Assembly (NCBI RefSeq): GCF_947496985.1 | Contig: NZ_CANMEZ010000008.1 | Location: 124,001-188,000, forward strand | Origin: an uncultured Kordia sp. | GTDB lineage: Bacteria > Bacteroidota > Bacteroidia > Flavobacteriales > Flavobacteriaceae | DNA length: 64,000 nucleotides | Direction: 5' to 3' | Part shown: positions 20,937 to 30,092 of the stretch, piece by piece | Position numbering within the stretch: position 1 is the stretch's first letter | Layout: each line of letters opens with the position of its first letter | Notes under the pieces: model-generated | Told to the model about the DNA's origin: nothing | Databases searched by the model: none | What the model saw: the letters and a program-made list of their open reading frames with translations, nothing else | Program-made: the position numbers and the translations under genes

Positions 20937-21569
20937 ATGTTTGGAATCATAAATTTTGAAGCGTTTATAATTGCTGGATTAATTCTGAATATAACACCCG
21001 GAGCAGATACAATGTATATTCTTGGAAGAAGTATTTCGCAAGGAAAAAAAGCAGGGATTTTATCTGTATTAGGCATATCAACTGGTGCTATTTTTCATAT
21101 CATTTTTGCAACATTAGGATTATCAATCATCCTTGCAAAATCGGCAACAGCTTTTGAGTTTGTTAAATATTTAGGAGCTGCTTATCTTATCTATTTAGGA
21201 ATTAAAACCATTTTAAATAAAAGTGAGGAAACATTTGAATTGAATAGTAAAAATGAAATTGTGAATTATAAAAAAATATACTTCTCTGGAGTGTTAACAA
21301 ACATTTTAAACCCGAAAGTAGCTTTATTTTTCTTAGCATTTTTACCTCAATTTATTGATCCAAATTATGTACAAAATTCACTTCCTTTCTTATTACTAGG
21401 AATTACATTTTTACTCACAGGAACAATTTGGTGTTTAATATTGGCTTTATTTGCTTCAAAATTATCAAACCGAATCAGAAAAAATTACAAAATAAAAGTA
21501 TGGTTAGATAAAATAACTGGAGGAATTTTTGTCGCACTTGGAATAAAACTAGCGTTGATGAAAAAATAA
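20937..21569 (+). CDS. LysE/RhtB-family amino acid exporter
   Basis: NITPGADTMYILGRSISQGKKAGILSVLGISTGAIFH signature with multiple TM segments. Confidence 0.92.
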   Translation: MFGIINFEAFIIAGLILNITPGADTMYILGRSISQGKKAGILSVLGISTGAIFHIIFATLGLSIILAKSATAFEFVKYLGAAYLIYLGIKTILNKSEETFELNSKNEIVNYKKIYFSGVLTNILNPKVALFFLAFLPQFIDPNYVQNSLPFLLLGITFLLTGTIWCLILALFASKLSNRIRKNYKIKVWLDKITGGIFVALGIKLALMKK

Positions 21570-21698
21570 TAGTTATTTGTAAGTTATAAACGGTCTCTTT
21601 TCTGATCAAAAATAAATCTAAAAAGAAAGCTGCCAGACGATATTAAAAAACATCCCAGACAGCTTTCGGGTTACAATAACTAGTAGTAACTTAATTTA

Positions 21699-21905
21699 TT
21701 ATCCTCCACACTCTTCAGGACATGTTAACGAACAATAACATGTAGCAATAATAGTACATGCATCCTGTTTTGTTTTGATAGTTTCCTTTATTGTTGTAGG
21801 ATTCTGAACTGTCATTTCGGTCCCTCCTTGTACACTTTTACTATGCAAATTAGAAATGATTTTTTTCCTTAATTGCAGTTTTTCCTTGAAATCTTTTTTC
21901 TTCAT
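21699..21905 (-). CDS. Class I lanthipeptide-type GG-leader precursor peptide (4th in tandem array)
   Basis: MKKKDFKEKLQLRKKIISNLHSKSVQGG / TEMTVQNPTTIKETIKTKQDACTIIATCYCSLTCPEECGG. Confidence 0.75.
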   Translation of the reverse strand: MKKKDFKEKLQLRKKIISNLHSKSVQGGTEMTVQNPTTIKETIKTKQDACTIIATCYCSLTCPEECGG

Positions 21906-22045
21906 AATGTGTTAAATTTAATATATGTGTAAGTTAATTACATGCTTTTTTATGTGAAAAGTAAAACTATTTTTGTTTCGCAAAAAATGTACAATTAGCT
22001 CCTAATCAATTATCTATTATATATTTTTAATACATGCAACTAGCT

Positions 22046-22291
22046 TTATCGACAATTACAATCAGTTTTACAAATAGAATTCTCTGTATCAGGACAAGTT
22101 TCGTTAGTTATTTCAGTAACACACAGTCCTGGTCTTGTAAAATGTTCTATAGTAATTTTAATTGTCTTCACAACTATAAAAGTCGTTGCAGGTACAATAG
22201 TTGCAGTTCCTCCTGTAATACTATTTTTCTGTAAACTTGAAATAACATTTTTATTCAAGTTCAATCTTGAATTGAAATCTTTTTTCTTCAT
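22046..22291 (-). CDS. Class I lanthipeptide-type GG-leader precursor peptide (3rd in tandem array)
   Basis: MKKKDFNSRLNLNKNVISSLQKNSITGG / TATIVPATTFIVVKTIKITIEHFTRPGLCVTEITNETCPDTENSICKTDCNCR. Confidence 0.75.
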   Translation of the reverse strand: MKKKDFNSRLNLNKNVISSLQKNSITGGTATIVPATTFIVVKTIKITIEHFTRPGLCVTEITNETCPDTENSICKTDCNCR

Positions 22292-22342
22292 AGGTATAAT
22301 TCTTTGTATTACTAAATTCGTTTATCCGTAAAAAATAAAAAC

Positions 22343-22380
22343 TATAAAATCACCACTAATGCTCGTGGTGATTTTATAAT
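22343..22380. terminator. Hairpin/attenuator between precursor genes
   Basis: AAAATCACCACTAATGCTCGTGGTGATTTT, 11-bp perfect stem. Confidence 0.65.
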
Positions 22381-22386
22381 TTTTAT

Positions 22387-22650
22387 TTATTCAGTTGTAG
22401 TAGGCACGGGCGTTGATGTTGTTGCTGGTACTGGTGTCGATGTCGTAACTGTTGTCATTGTACAATCAGTTTCTACTGATTTACAAATACGTGGATTTGT
22501 AATATGTTCCGTTAAAATTTTAATCGTTGTTACAATAATGTAAGTTCCAGTAGTAATGGAATCAGTTCCACCTTGAATACTGTGTTCTTGTAAATTAGAA
22601 ATTACTCTTTTTCCTAATTTAAGATTGTTATTAACTTCTCTTTTTTTCAT
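22387..22650 (-). CDS. GG-leader precursor peptide with Thr/Ser/Pro-repeat core (2nd in tandem array)
   Basis: MKKREVNNNLKLGKRVISNLQEHSIQGG / TDSITTGTYIIVTTIKILTEHITNPRICKSVETDCTMTTVTTSTPVPATTSTPVPTTTE. Confidence 0.75.
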   Translation of the reverse strand: MKKREVNNNLKLGKRVISNLQEHSIQGGTDSITTGTYIIVTTIKILTEHITNPRICKSVETDCTMTTVTTSTPVPATTSTPVPTTTE

Positions 22651-22670
22651 GAATATTGGTTTTTTAAAGT

Positions 22671-22922
22671 TTAATTAGAACAAGCTTCCGTATGACATGC
22701 ATCCATGCAGGTTGGCGGAATCGTTGTTATTCGTGTAGTATCAACAGGACATTCTTTTTCTGTATTTCCACCTGCGCAAATACGTTTATCTGTCCATTTT
22801 ATGGTCGTAATCTGAATTGGGTCGGAAACAACGTCAGTTCCTCCATGAAGACGATTTTGTTGTAAATTAGAAATGACTTTTTTCCCTAAACTAAGCTTAC
22901 TGTTAAATTCTTTTTTTTTCAT
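22671..22922 (-). CDS. Class I lanthipeptide-type GG-leader precursor peptide (1st in tandem array)
   Basis: MKKKEFNSKLSLGKKVISNLQQNRLHGG / TDVVSDPIQITTIKWTDKRICAGGNTEKECPVDTTRITTIPPTCMDACHTEACSN. Confidence 0.75.
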   Translation of the reverse strand: MKKKEFNSKLSLGKKVISNLQQNRLHGGTDVVSDPIQITTIKWTDKRICAGGNTEKECPVDTTRITTIPPTCMDACHTEACSN

Positions 22923-23169
22923 GATATATAAAATAGTACGTTACACTACATTCAAATACACATCAAAAATTTGATGTATAAGCGATACTGTTTTATATAT
23001 TTATAGGAGAATATATATTTCTGAAAATCAGAATTATACTTAATAAAAGTACGCTATTAATTATAAAAAAACAAAAGTTATACAATTCTCATGTGTTAAA
23101 ATCATTGCACTTTTCAATTAGTTTTGAATTCCAACACATATTTGTATCCAAAAATTTGAAAAATAAGTG

Positions 23170-23177
23170 TAACTTTG
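23170..23177 (+). promoter_or_regulatory. Bacteroidetes -7 element (TAACTTTG) for the fur-family gene
   Basis: TAnnTTTG match about 21 nt upstream of ATG 23199. Confidence 0.5.
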
Positions 23178-23198
23178 TCATTTAAATCTTCAGCCAAG

Positions 23199-23651
23199 AT
23201 GCAACAACAAATGGAGGAAAATAATCAAGATATTGTAAAAAACGTTTTTACAAAGTTTTTAGAAGATAACGGACATCGAAAAACTCCAGAGCGCTTTGCC
23301 ATACTACAAGAAATTTACGAAAGCGAAGAACACTTCGATATAGAGTCGTTATACATTAAAATGAAAAACAAAAACTATAGAGTAAGTAGAGCCACGCTTT
23401 ACAACACTATAGAACTTTTATTAGATAGCAACTTAGTTCGTAAACATCAATTTGGGCAAAACCAAGCACACTACGAAAAATCATACTTTGATAAACAACA
23501 CGATCACATTATCCTAACTGATTCAGGAGAAGTGATGGAATTCTGTGATCCACGAATTCAAAGTATCAAAAAAACAATAGAAGAAATCTTTGATATTGAC
23601 ATTCACAATCATTCATTGTATTTCTACGCTACAAAGAAAAACAACAACTAA
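23199..23651 (+). CDS. fur: Fur-family transcriptional regulator
   Basis: [56 protein letters not shown]; start taken at ATG 23199. Confidence 0.92.
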   Translation: MQQQMEENNQDIVKNVFTKFLEDNGHRKTPERFAILQEIYESEEHFDIESLYIKMKNKNYRVSRATLYNTIELLLDSNLVRKHQFGQNQAHYEKSYFDKQHDHIILTDSGEVMEFCDPRIQSIKKTIEEIFDIDIHNHSLYFYATKKNNN

Positions 23652-23679
23652 CAACAACACACTAACTCAATTTAATACA

Positions 23680-24951
23680 ATGGCAGTAGATTTACTACTC
23701 GGACTTCAATGGGGAGACGAAGGCAAAGGAAAAATTGTTGACGTTTTGACCGCCAACTACGATATTATTGCTCGTTTTCAAGGTGGACCAAATGCAGGAC
23801 ATACACTAGAATTTGACGGAATTAAACACGTATTACGTACCATTCCTTCTGGAATTTTTCACGAAACAGCAACGAATGTTATCGGAAATGGTGTCGTAAT
23901 CGACCCAGTAGTTTTCAAAAAAGAATTAGATGGTTTGGAAAAATTTAATATTGATATTAAAACCAAACTCATTATTTCAAGAAAAGCACATTTAATTCTT
24001 CCAACGCATCGCTTGCTTGATGCAGCTTCTGAAGCTTCTAAAGGAAAAGCAAAAATTGGTTCTACACTTAAAGGTATTGGACCAACTTACATGGACAAAA
24101 CTGGAAGAAACGGAATTCGTGTTGGAGACTTAGAATTAGACAACTGGAAAGAAAAGTATCGTGCTTTAACAAACAAGCACGAAGCAATGATTAATTTCTA
24201 CAACGTTGATGTTCAGTACGATTTAGAAGAAATGGAAACTGAATTTTTTGAAGCTGTAGAGGTTTTAAAATCATTACAGTTTATAGATAGTGAAGAATAT
24301 TTACACCAAGCGCAAAAAAGTGGAAAAACTATTTTAGCAGAAGGTGCACAAGGCTCTTTATTAGATGTTGACTTCGGAACGTATCCGTTTGTAACTTCTT
24401 CTACAACAACTGCCGCTGGTGCATGTACAGGTTTAGGAGTTGCTCCAAACAAAATAAAAGATGTATTCGGAATTTTCAAAGCATATACAACTCGTGTAGG
24501 TTCAGGACCATTTCCAACGGAATTATTTGATGAAGTTGGTTCAGAAATGGCTCGTATTGGAAACGAATTTGGCGCTGTAACAGGAAGACCAAGGCGTTGC
24601 GGATGGTTAGATTTAGTTGCCTTAAAATACACTGCACAGATAAACGGTGTTACACAACTAATGATGATGAAAGGCGATGTGCTTTCTGGATTTAAAACCT
24701 TAAAAGTATGTACTGGTTACAAATATAAAGGGGAAACTATTTCACATCTTCCATATAATATTGAACCTGAAAACATAGAACCTATTTATACAGAGTTCAA
24801 AGGTTGGAAAGAAGACTTAACCAAAATGTCTGATCCTTCTCAATTTCCAAAAGAATTGAATGATTACATTGATTTCTTAGAAAAGGAACTTGAAATACCT
24901 ATTAAAATCGTTTCTGTCGGTCCAGATAGAACACAAACAATACATAGATAA
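23680..24951 (+). CDS. purA: Adenylosuccinate synthase
   Basis: MAVDLLLGLQWGDEGKGKIVDVLTANYDIIARFQGGPNAGHT; start at ATG 23680, not 23590. Confidence 0.97.
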   Translation: MAVDLLLGLQWGDEGKGKIVDVLTANYDIIARFQGGPNAGHTLEFDGIKHVLRTIPSGIFHETATNVIGNGVVIDPVVFKKELDGLEKFNIDIKTKLIISRKAHLILPTHRLLDAASEASKGKAKIGSTLKGIGPTYMDKTGRNGIRVGDLELDNWKEKYRALTNKHEAMINFYNVDVQYDLEEMETEFFEAVEVLKSLQFIDSEEYLHQAQKSGKTILAEGAQGSLLDVDFGTYPFVTSSTTTAAGACTGLGVAPNKIKDVFGIFKAYTTRVGSGPFPTELFDEVGSEMARIGNEFGAVTGRPRRCGWLDLVALKYTAQINGVTQLMMMKGDVLSGFKTLKVCTGYKYKGETISHLPYNIEPENIEPIYTEFKGWKEDLTKMSDPSQFPKELNDYIDFLEKELEIPIKIVSVGPDRTQTIHR

Positions 24952-24953
24952 TC

Positions 24954-24987
24954 ACAAAAAAAGCTTCCAAATGGGAGCTTTTTTTAA
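24954..24987 (+). terminator. Rho-independent terminator after purA
   Basis: AAAAAAGCTTCCAAATGGGAGCTTTTTTT. Confidence 0.75.
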
Positions 24988-25075
24988 TTTACACTAAAAT
25001 CATTTTAACATTTTTTATAGATTTAGGAATGGTTTTTGTTCAGTTTTTGAGTAACTTTGATATAATTCTACGCCT

Positions 25076-25375
25076 ATGTTTTTTAAAGGAAATGTATTTA
25101 AATTAAGAAAGAACAAACGATTCAACTATACGCCTCGTTATTATGAAGGTAAAGAGACTGGAAATGTGTATGAAATAGAATCTAGATTTGTAAAACACAG
25201 AGAAAGTCTGAATGCAAATGACTTTGGAGCACACTGGAAAGAAGCACGTAAAGCCAATAGAAACAGAGGAAATCGTGAAGTATCAATCCGCTTATTAATT
25301 ATAATCGCTGTACTTATGCTAGCCTTTCTGTTTTTTATTGACTTTGACCTATCAATATTTACTAGAGGACGATAA
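25076..25375 (+). CDS. Conserved small membrane protein (I recall this family often being labelled riboflavin synthase subunit beta)
   Basis: 99 aa; basic N-terminus and a single C-terminal TM segment; no riboflavin synthase motif visible. Confidence 0.6.
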   Translation: MFFKGNVFKLRKNKRFNYTPRYYEGKETGNVYEIESRFVKHRESLNANDFGAHWKEARKANRNRGNREVSIRLLIIIAVLMLAFLFFIDFDLSIFTRGR

Positions 25376-25378
25376 TAC

Positions 25379-27244
25379 ATGGCAGACATAATAAGGCTTT
25401 TACCCGATCATGTTGCAAACCAAATTGCAGCAGGAGAAGTAGTGCAGCGCCCTGCATCAGTGGTAAAAGAACTACTTGAAAATGCAATTGATGCAAAAGC
25501 TTCAGAAATTAAACTTATTGTAAAAGAAGCTGGAAAAACACTAATACATGTTATAGATAATGGCTTTGGAATGAGTGAGACAGATGCACGACTTTCCTTT
25601 GAACGTCATGCCACATCTAAAATTCAAGCAGCTGAAGACTTGTTCAATTTAAGTACAAAAGGATTCCGTGGAGAAGCACTTGCTTCTATTGCGGCAATTG
25701 CGCATGTAGAATTACAAACAAAAAAAGAAGCAGACGAGCTCGGAACACGCATCAAAATTGAAGGAAGTAATGTAGTAACACAAGAAGTAGTTACAACACC
25801 AACAGGAACTTCCATCGCTGTCAAAAATCTATTTTATAACATTCCTGCACGTCGTAACTTTTTAAAGTCAGACGCTGTAGAATTACGTCATATTATTGAT
25901 GAATTTCAACGTGTTTCATTAGCACATCCTGACATTTCCTTTGTTTTATATCACAATGGAAATGAATTATTTAATCTTCCAAAAAGTAATATACGACAAC
26001 GTATTGTGAATATTTTAGGAGGAAAAACCAATGAAAAACTCGTTCCTGTTGAAGAAGATACAGATATTGTAAAAATCAGTGGTTTTGTGGGTAAACCCGA
26101 ATTTGCAAAGAAGAGTAGAAATGAACAGTTTTTCTTCGTGAATAACCGATTCATCAAAAGTCCTTACTTGCATCATGCTATCAATGCTGCGTTTGAAGGC
26201 TTACTGAAAGAAAAGATGCAACCAAGCTATTTTATCTATTTAGAAGTAAATCCTGAAACGATTGATATTAATATTCATCCGACAAAAACAGAAATAAAAT
26301 TTGATGACGAACATTCACTGTATGCAATGCTTCGCGCAACTGTAAAACATAGTTTAGGACAATTTAATATTGCGCCTGTACTCGATTTTGATAGAGATGC
26401 AAATTTAGACACACCTTATGATTATAAAAACAAGCAAGCTGCCGTTCCAAATATTCAAGTAGATCGTAGTTTTAATCCGTTTGCAGATGAAAAGAAAATC
26501 TCTGGAAACACCACAACAGCACCTAGATATACAAACTTTAAGAAAGAATCTACAGAAGGCTGGGAAAGTTTATATGTTGGGCTTGAATCAAAATCGAATA
26601 ATACCACACGTTATTCTGGCGAAAGCATAGAGCTTGAATCAGAAGAAGTTACAAGTTCTTTATTTGCAAATGACGAACCAAGAGAAACACTTACCTATCA
26701 ATTACACAGAAAATATATTGTAAGTTCTATAAAATCAGGAATCGTAGTTATAGATCAACATAGAGCACATCAACGTGTGCTATATGAACAATTATTAAAA
26801 AATATTACCGTTAGTGAAGCTGTGAGTCAACAACTGTTGTTTCCTGTTACATTTACGTTTTCTTCAAGTGAAATTGCTTTACTTAGAGAAGTGAAAGAAA
26901 GTTTAGAAAATATTGGATTCATGTTTAGCGACATTACAGACGATACTATTGAACTTTCCGGAATTCCGTCAAACATTTCTGAAAGTGAATTACAGATTAT
27001 CATTGAGCAAATGCTAAACGATTTTCAAGGAGAAATTCCTGATACTGGATTCAGTCAAACTGACGTTTTAGTAAAATCGTTAGCTAAAAGTATGGCAATT
27101 CGCACAGGAAAAAAATTAGAAATTGCAGAACAAGAAGCATTGGTAAACAATCTTTTTGCCTGTAAAGAGCCAATGATTTCCCCTTTTCAAAGAACCATTT
27201 TCATCACACTTAGCGTAGATGATTTAGATAAAAAATTTATATAA
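25379..27244 (+). CDS. mutL: DNA mismatch repair protein MutL
   Basis: MADIIRLLPDHVANQIAAGEVVQRPASVVKELLENAIDAKA; GFRGEALASIAAIA. Confidence 0.97.
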   Translation: MADIIRLLPDHVANQIAAGEVVQRPASVVKELLENAIDAKASEIKLIVKEAGKTLIHVIDNGFGMSETDARLSFERHATSKIQAAEDLFNLSTKGFRGEALASIAAIAHVELQTKKEADELGTRIKIEGSNVVTQEVVTTPTGTSIAVKNLFYNIPARRNFLKSDAVELRHIIDEFQRVSLAHPDISFVLYHNGNELFNLPKSNIRQRIVNILGGKTNEKLVPVEEDTDIVKISGFVGKPEFAKKSRNEQFFFVNNRFIKSPYLHHAINAAFEGLLKEKMQPSYFIYLEVNPETIDINIHPTKTEIKFDDEHSLYAMLRATVKHSLGQFNIAPVLDFDRDANLDTPYDYKNKQAAVPNIQVDRSFNPFADEKKISGNTTTAPRYTNFKKESTEGWESLYVGLESKSNNTTRYSGESIELESEEVTSSLFANDEPRETLTYQLHRKYIVSSIKSGIVVIDQHRAHQRVLYEQLLKNITVSEAVSQQLLFPVTFTFSSSEIALLREVKESLENIGFMFSDITDDTIELSGIPSNISESELQIIIEQMLNDFQGEIPDTGFSQTDVLVKSLAKSMAIRTGKKLEIAEQEALVNNLFACKEPMISPFQRTIFITLSVDDLDKKFI

Positions 27245-27247
27245 GTT

Positions 27248-28081
27248 ATGACGCGCATCACTGAAACGGTTAAACATTTAATCATTATCAATGTACTGCT
27301 TTGGGTAGCTACATTGGTTTTAGGAGAAAGAGGCATTGATCTCAATGCATTATTAGCACTACATTTCCCTGAAAATAACCTATTTGGTTTTTGGCAACCT
27401 ATTACAAGTATGTTTATGCATTCTGTTGTAGATCCAACACATATTTTATTTAATATGATTGCCTTATGGATGTTTGGCTCTGATTTGGAAATGCGTTGGG
27501 GAAAAATAAAATTCTTGAGTTTTTATATGATTACGGGTGTTGGTGCAGGTTTGATACACACCTTAATAAATTATATTGAATTTTACCCACTTACGCAGGA
27601 AATTGTAAATTTAAATTTAACGGCCGAACAACTCAAGCAAGTCATTAATATAGATATGGTCAGAAGTAATAGGTTTATGGGGGAAATACTTTATAATAAG
27701 TTACCCGCTATATTAGACACTTCACAGTTCAATGCTGTTACTGCAAATGAGGGTTATTTCAGAGCTTTATTTGATATGAACATATCCAACCAAACAAGAG
27801 CCGTTGGAGCTTCTGGAGCACTATATGGTGTATTAGTTGCTTATGGAGTATTGTATCAAAATAGAGAAATTATGCTTATGTTTATTCCAATTCCAATAAA
27901 AGCAAAATATTTTATTTTAGGACTATTAGCCTATGATTCGGTATCTGCGCTTTCTGGTGGAAATGGAATATTTGGCGGTGGAAATGTGGCACATTTTGCA
28001 CATATTGGAGGTGCACTATTTGGCTTACTACTAATGTGGTATTTTGACAAAACTCAGTTTAATAAAAATCGTTGGGACTAA
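27248..28081 (+). CDS. Rhomboid-family intramembrane serine protease
   Basis: HILFNMIALWMFG, GASGALYGV, AHFAHIGGALFG. Confidence 0.93.
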   Translation: MTRITETVKHLIIINVLLWVATLVLGERGIDLNALLALHFPENNLFGFWQPITSMFMHSVVDPTHILFNMIALWMFGSDLEMRWGKIKFLSFYMITGVGAGLIHTLINYIEFYPLTQEIVNLNLTAEQLKQVINIDMVRSNRFMGEILYNKLPAILDTSQFNAVTANEGYFRALFDMNISNQTRAVGASGALYGVLVAYGVLYQNREIMLMFIPIPIKAKYFILGLLAYDSVSALSGGNGIFGGGNVAHFAHIGGALFGLLLMWYFDKTQFNKNRWD

Positions 28082-28977
28082 TGGATTGGAAAACACGTAT
28101 AGCAACCTTATATCGAGGATTTAATATAGCTGAAAAGTTAATCTTTTTAAACATTGTCGTTTTCGCTATTGTTTCACTGTACAACATGTTATTTTACTCG
28201 TTTACAGGAACATATTCTACATTTTTCACAAATTATTTTACACTTCCAAAAGCACTAGGAGAATTATTATACAAACCATGGACAATAGTTACCTATGGTT
28301 TTATGCACGCTGACTTTATGCACTTAATTTTTAACTGTATAGGATTGTACTTTACAGGAAGAATTTTTTCTACTTTCTTTAGCGAACGCCAATTTATAAC
28401 TGTATACTCTTTTGGGATTTTCGCAGGCGCGCTGCTGTTTTTAGTTAGTTATAATTTATTACCAGCTTTTGCTGACAAACCTGCTTTGTTAATGGGAGCA
28501 TCAGCCGCTGTATTAGCAATTACAGTTGCAGGAGCTACCTATTCACCTAATTTGATTGTAAATTTACTTGGCATATTTCCTATTAAATACTGGATCGTTG
28601 CAGCATTACTAGTAGTTTCTTATGTATCATATATCCCGTATACAAATGCTGGTGGACATTTTGCACATATTGGAGGAGCACTTATCGGTTATTTGTATGT
28701 AAAACAACTTCAAAGCGGAAAAAATATTGGTACTGGTTTTGAAAATCTTTTAGATAGCCTAGCGAGTTTTTTTAAGTTTAAAAAGAAATCTCCATTAAAA
28801 ACCGTATATAAAAACAAAAAGACAAAAACGAGAAGTTCTAGGAAAACTGCAAGCCAATCTCCAACAGAGAAACAACATAAAATTGATGGCATTTTAGATA
28901 AAATAAGTAAGTCTGGCTATGAAAGCCTGACTAAGGAAGAAAAAGACTTCCTGTTTAAAGCAGGAAAGGAAAATTAG
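28081..28977 (+). CDS. Rhomboid-family intramembrane serine protease (second copy)
   Basis: HLIFNCIGLYFTG, MGASAAVLAI, GGHFAHIGGALIGY; start taken at MDWKTRIATLYRGF. Confidence 0.92.
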   Translation: MDWKTRIATLYRGFNIAEKLIFLNIVVFAIVSLYNMLFYSFTGTYSTFFTNYFTLPKALGELLYKPWTIVTYGFMHADFMHLIFNCIGLYFTGRIFSTFFSERQFITVYSFGIFAGALLFLVSYNLLPAFADKPALLMGASAAVLAITVAGATYSPNLIVNLLGIFPIKYWIVAALLVVSYVSYIPYTNAGGHFAHIGGALIGYLYVKQLQSGKNIGTGFENLLDSLASFFKFKKKSPLKTVYKNKKTKTRSSRKTASQSPTEKQHKIDGILDKISKSGYESLTKEEKDFLFKAGKEN

Positions 28978-28980
28978 TAT

Positions 28981-30018
28981 ATGACTGAAAAGAAGAAAAG
29001 ATTAGGTTTTTTTGGTAGAATTGTCTTCTTCTTCAATTCGGTATTTGCTGCGCTTTTACTTTTATCTTATATATTACCATACGCTGTTCCGAAAAGTTTC
29101 CCAATTCTTTCGGTATTAAGCTTATTAGTTCCTGTATTTATCATTATCAATTTTTTCTTTTTGATTTACTGGATTTTAAATGTTCGAAAGCAATTCATAC
29201 TATCACTTTTTGTATTAGTTATTGGTTACTCGCACGTTACTTCTTTGTATAAATTTTCAGGAAACACCACAGAACCTTCTCAAAACTCAATTTCTGTAAT
29301 GAGTTATAATGTACGTTTATTCAATATTTATAAATGGCTAGAAGATGATACGATTGATGAAAAAATTGTGAAGTTAGTTAAAACCGAATCACCTGACATT
29401 ATTGCTTTTCAAGAATTTCACAAAAAACAAGAAGCTGCGTTTAATTTTTATCCATATAAACATGTAGCTTTAAAAGGTAAAAATGACAAAACAGGACAAG
29501 CTATTTTTTCTAAGTTTCCTATTATTCACAAAGGTTCATTGAAATTTCCGAACACACCAAACAATGCTATTTATATAGATATTGTTCAAAATAATGATAC
29601 CATCCGTGTGTACAATCTACACTTACAATCATTACGTATTAATCCAAAAGAAGAAGAGTTTTCACAAGAAAATTCAGAACGATTAGTAAAACGTATGGCG
29701 CATACTTTTAAGATGCAACAATCACAAGCAGAATTGTTTGAAATCAACAGAAAGAATTGTAATTACAAGAAAATTATTTTGGGAGATTTTAATAATACAC
29801 AATTTTCAAACGTATACAAAACAATTAAAGGCAATATGAAAGATGGTTTTGTAGAAGCTGGAAAAGGTTTTGGCAAAACGCTAGACTACCCGTTTTTTCC
29901 AATGCGAATCGATTTTATTTTAACTGATGAAAGCTTTACTGTAAATCAGTTTCAAACATTTTCAGAACATTATTCTGATCATTTCCCTATTAAGAGTATG
30001 ATTTCTTTAGGAAATTAA
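28981..30018 (+). CDS. Endonuclease/exonuclease/phosphatase-family membrane protein
   Basis: SVMSYNVRLFNIY...DIIAFQEFH...ILGDFNNTQFSNVY...SDHFPIKSMI. Confidence 0.92.
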   Translation: MTEKKKRLGFFGRIVFFFNSVFAALLLLSYILPYAVPKSFPILSVLSLLVPVFIIINFFFLIYWILNVRKQFILSLFVLVIGYSHVTSLYKFSGNTTEPSQNSISVMSYNVRLFNIYKWLEDDTIDEKIVKLVKTESPDIIAFQEFHKKQEAAFNFYPYKHVALKGKNDKTGQAIFSKFPIIHKGSLKFPNTPNNAIYIDIVQNNDTIRVYNLHLQSLRINPKEEEFSQENSERLVKRMAHTFKMQQSQAELFEINRKNCNYKKIILGDFNNTQFSNVYKTIKGNMKDGFVEAGKGFGKTLDYPFFPMRIDFILTDESFTVNQFQTFSEHYSDHFPIKSMISLGN

Positions 30019-30092
30019 AGAATTGCAAGATTCAAGGTTTTCTCTGTTTTCTAAAATACATCTTGAAGACTAATCATTTATTATTTACTCTT

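Noticed and set aside
20937-21569. LysE exporter as dedicated transporter of the adjacent precursor array
   Set aside because: LysE-family proteins export amino acids, not ~70-aa peptides, and the gene is convergent with the array; adjacency alone is insufficient.
23590-23680. N-terminal extension of purA overlapping the fur gene
   Set aside because: MAVDLLLGLQWGDEGKGK at 23680 is the conserved PurA start; the upstream 30 aa is read-through of the fur 3' end.
25076-25375. Riboflavin synthase subunit beta
   Set aside because: The single-TM basic 99-aa protein shows no lumazine/riboflavin synthase motif; the name appears to be a propagated misannotation.
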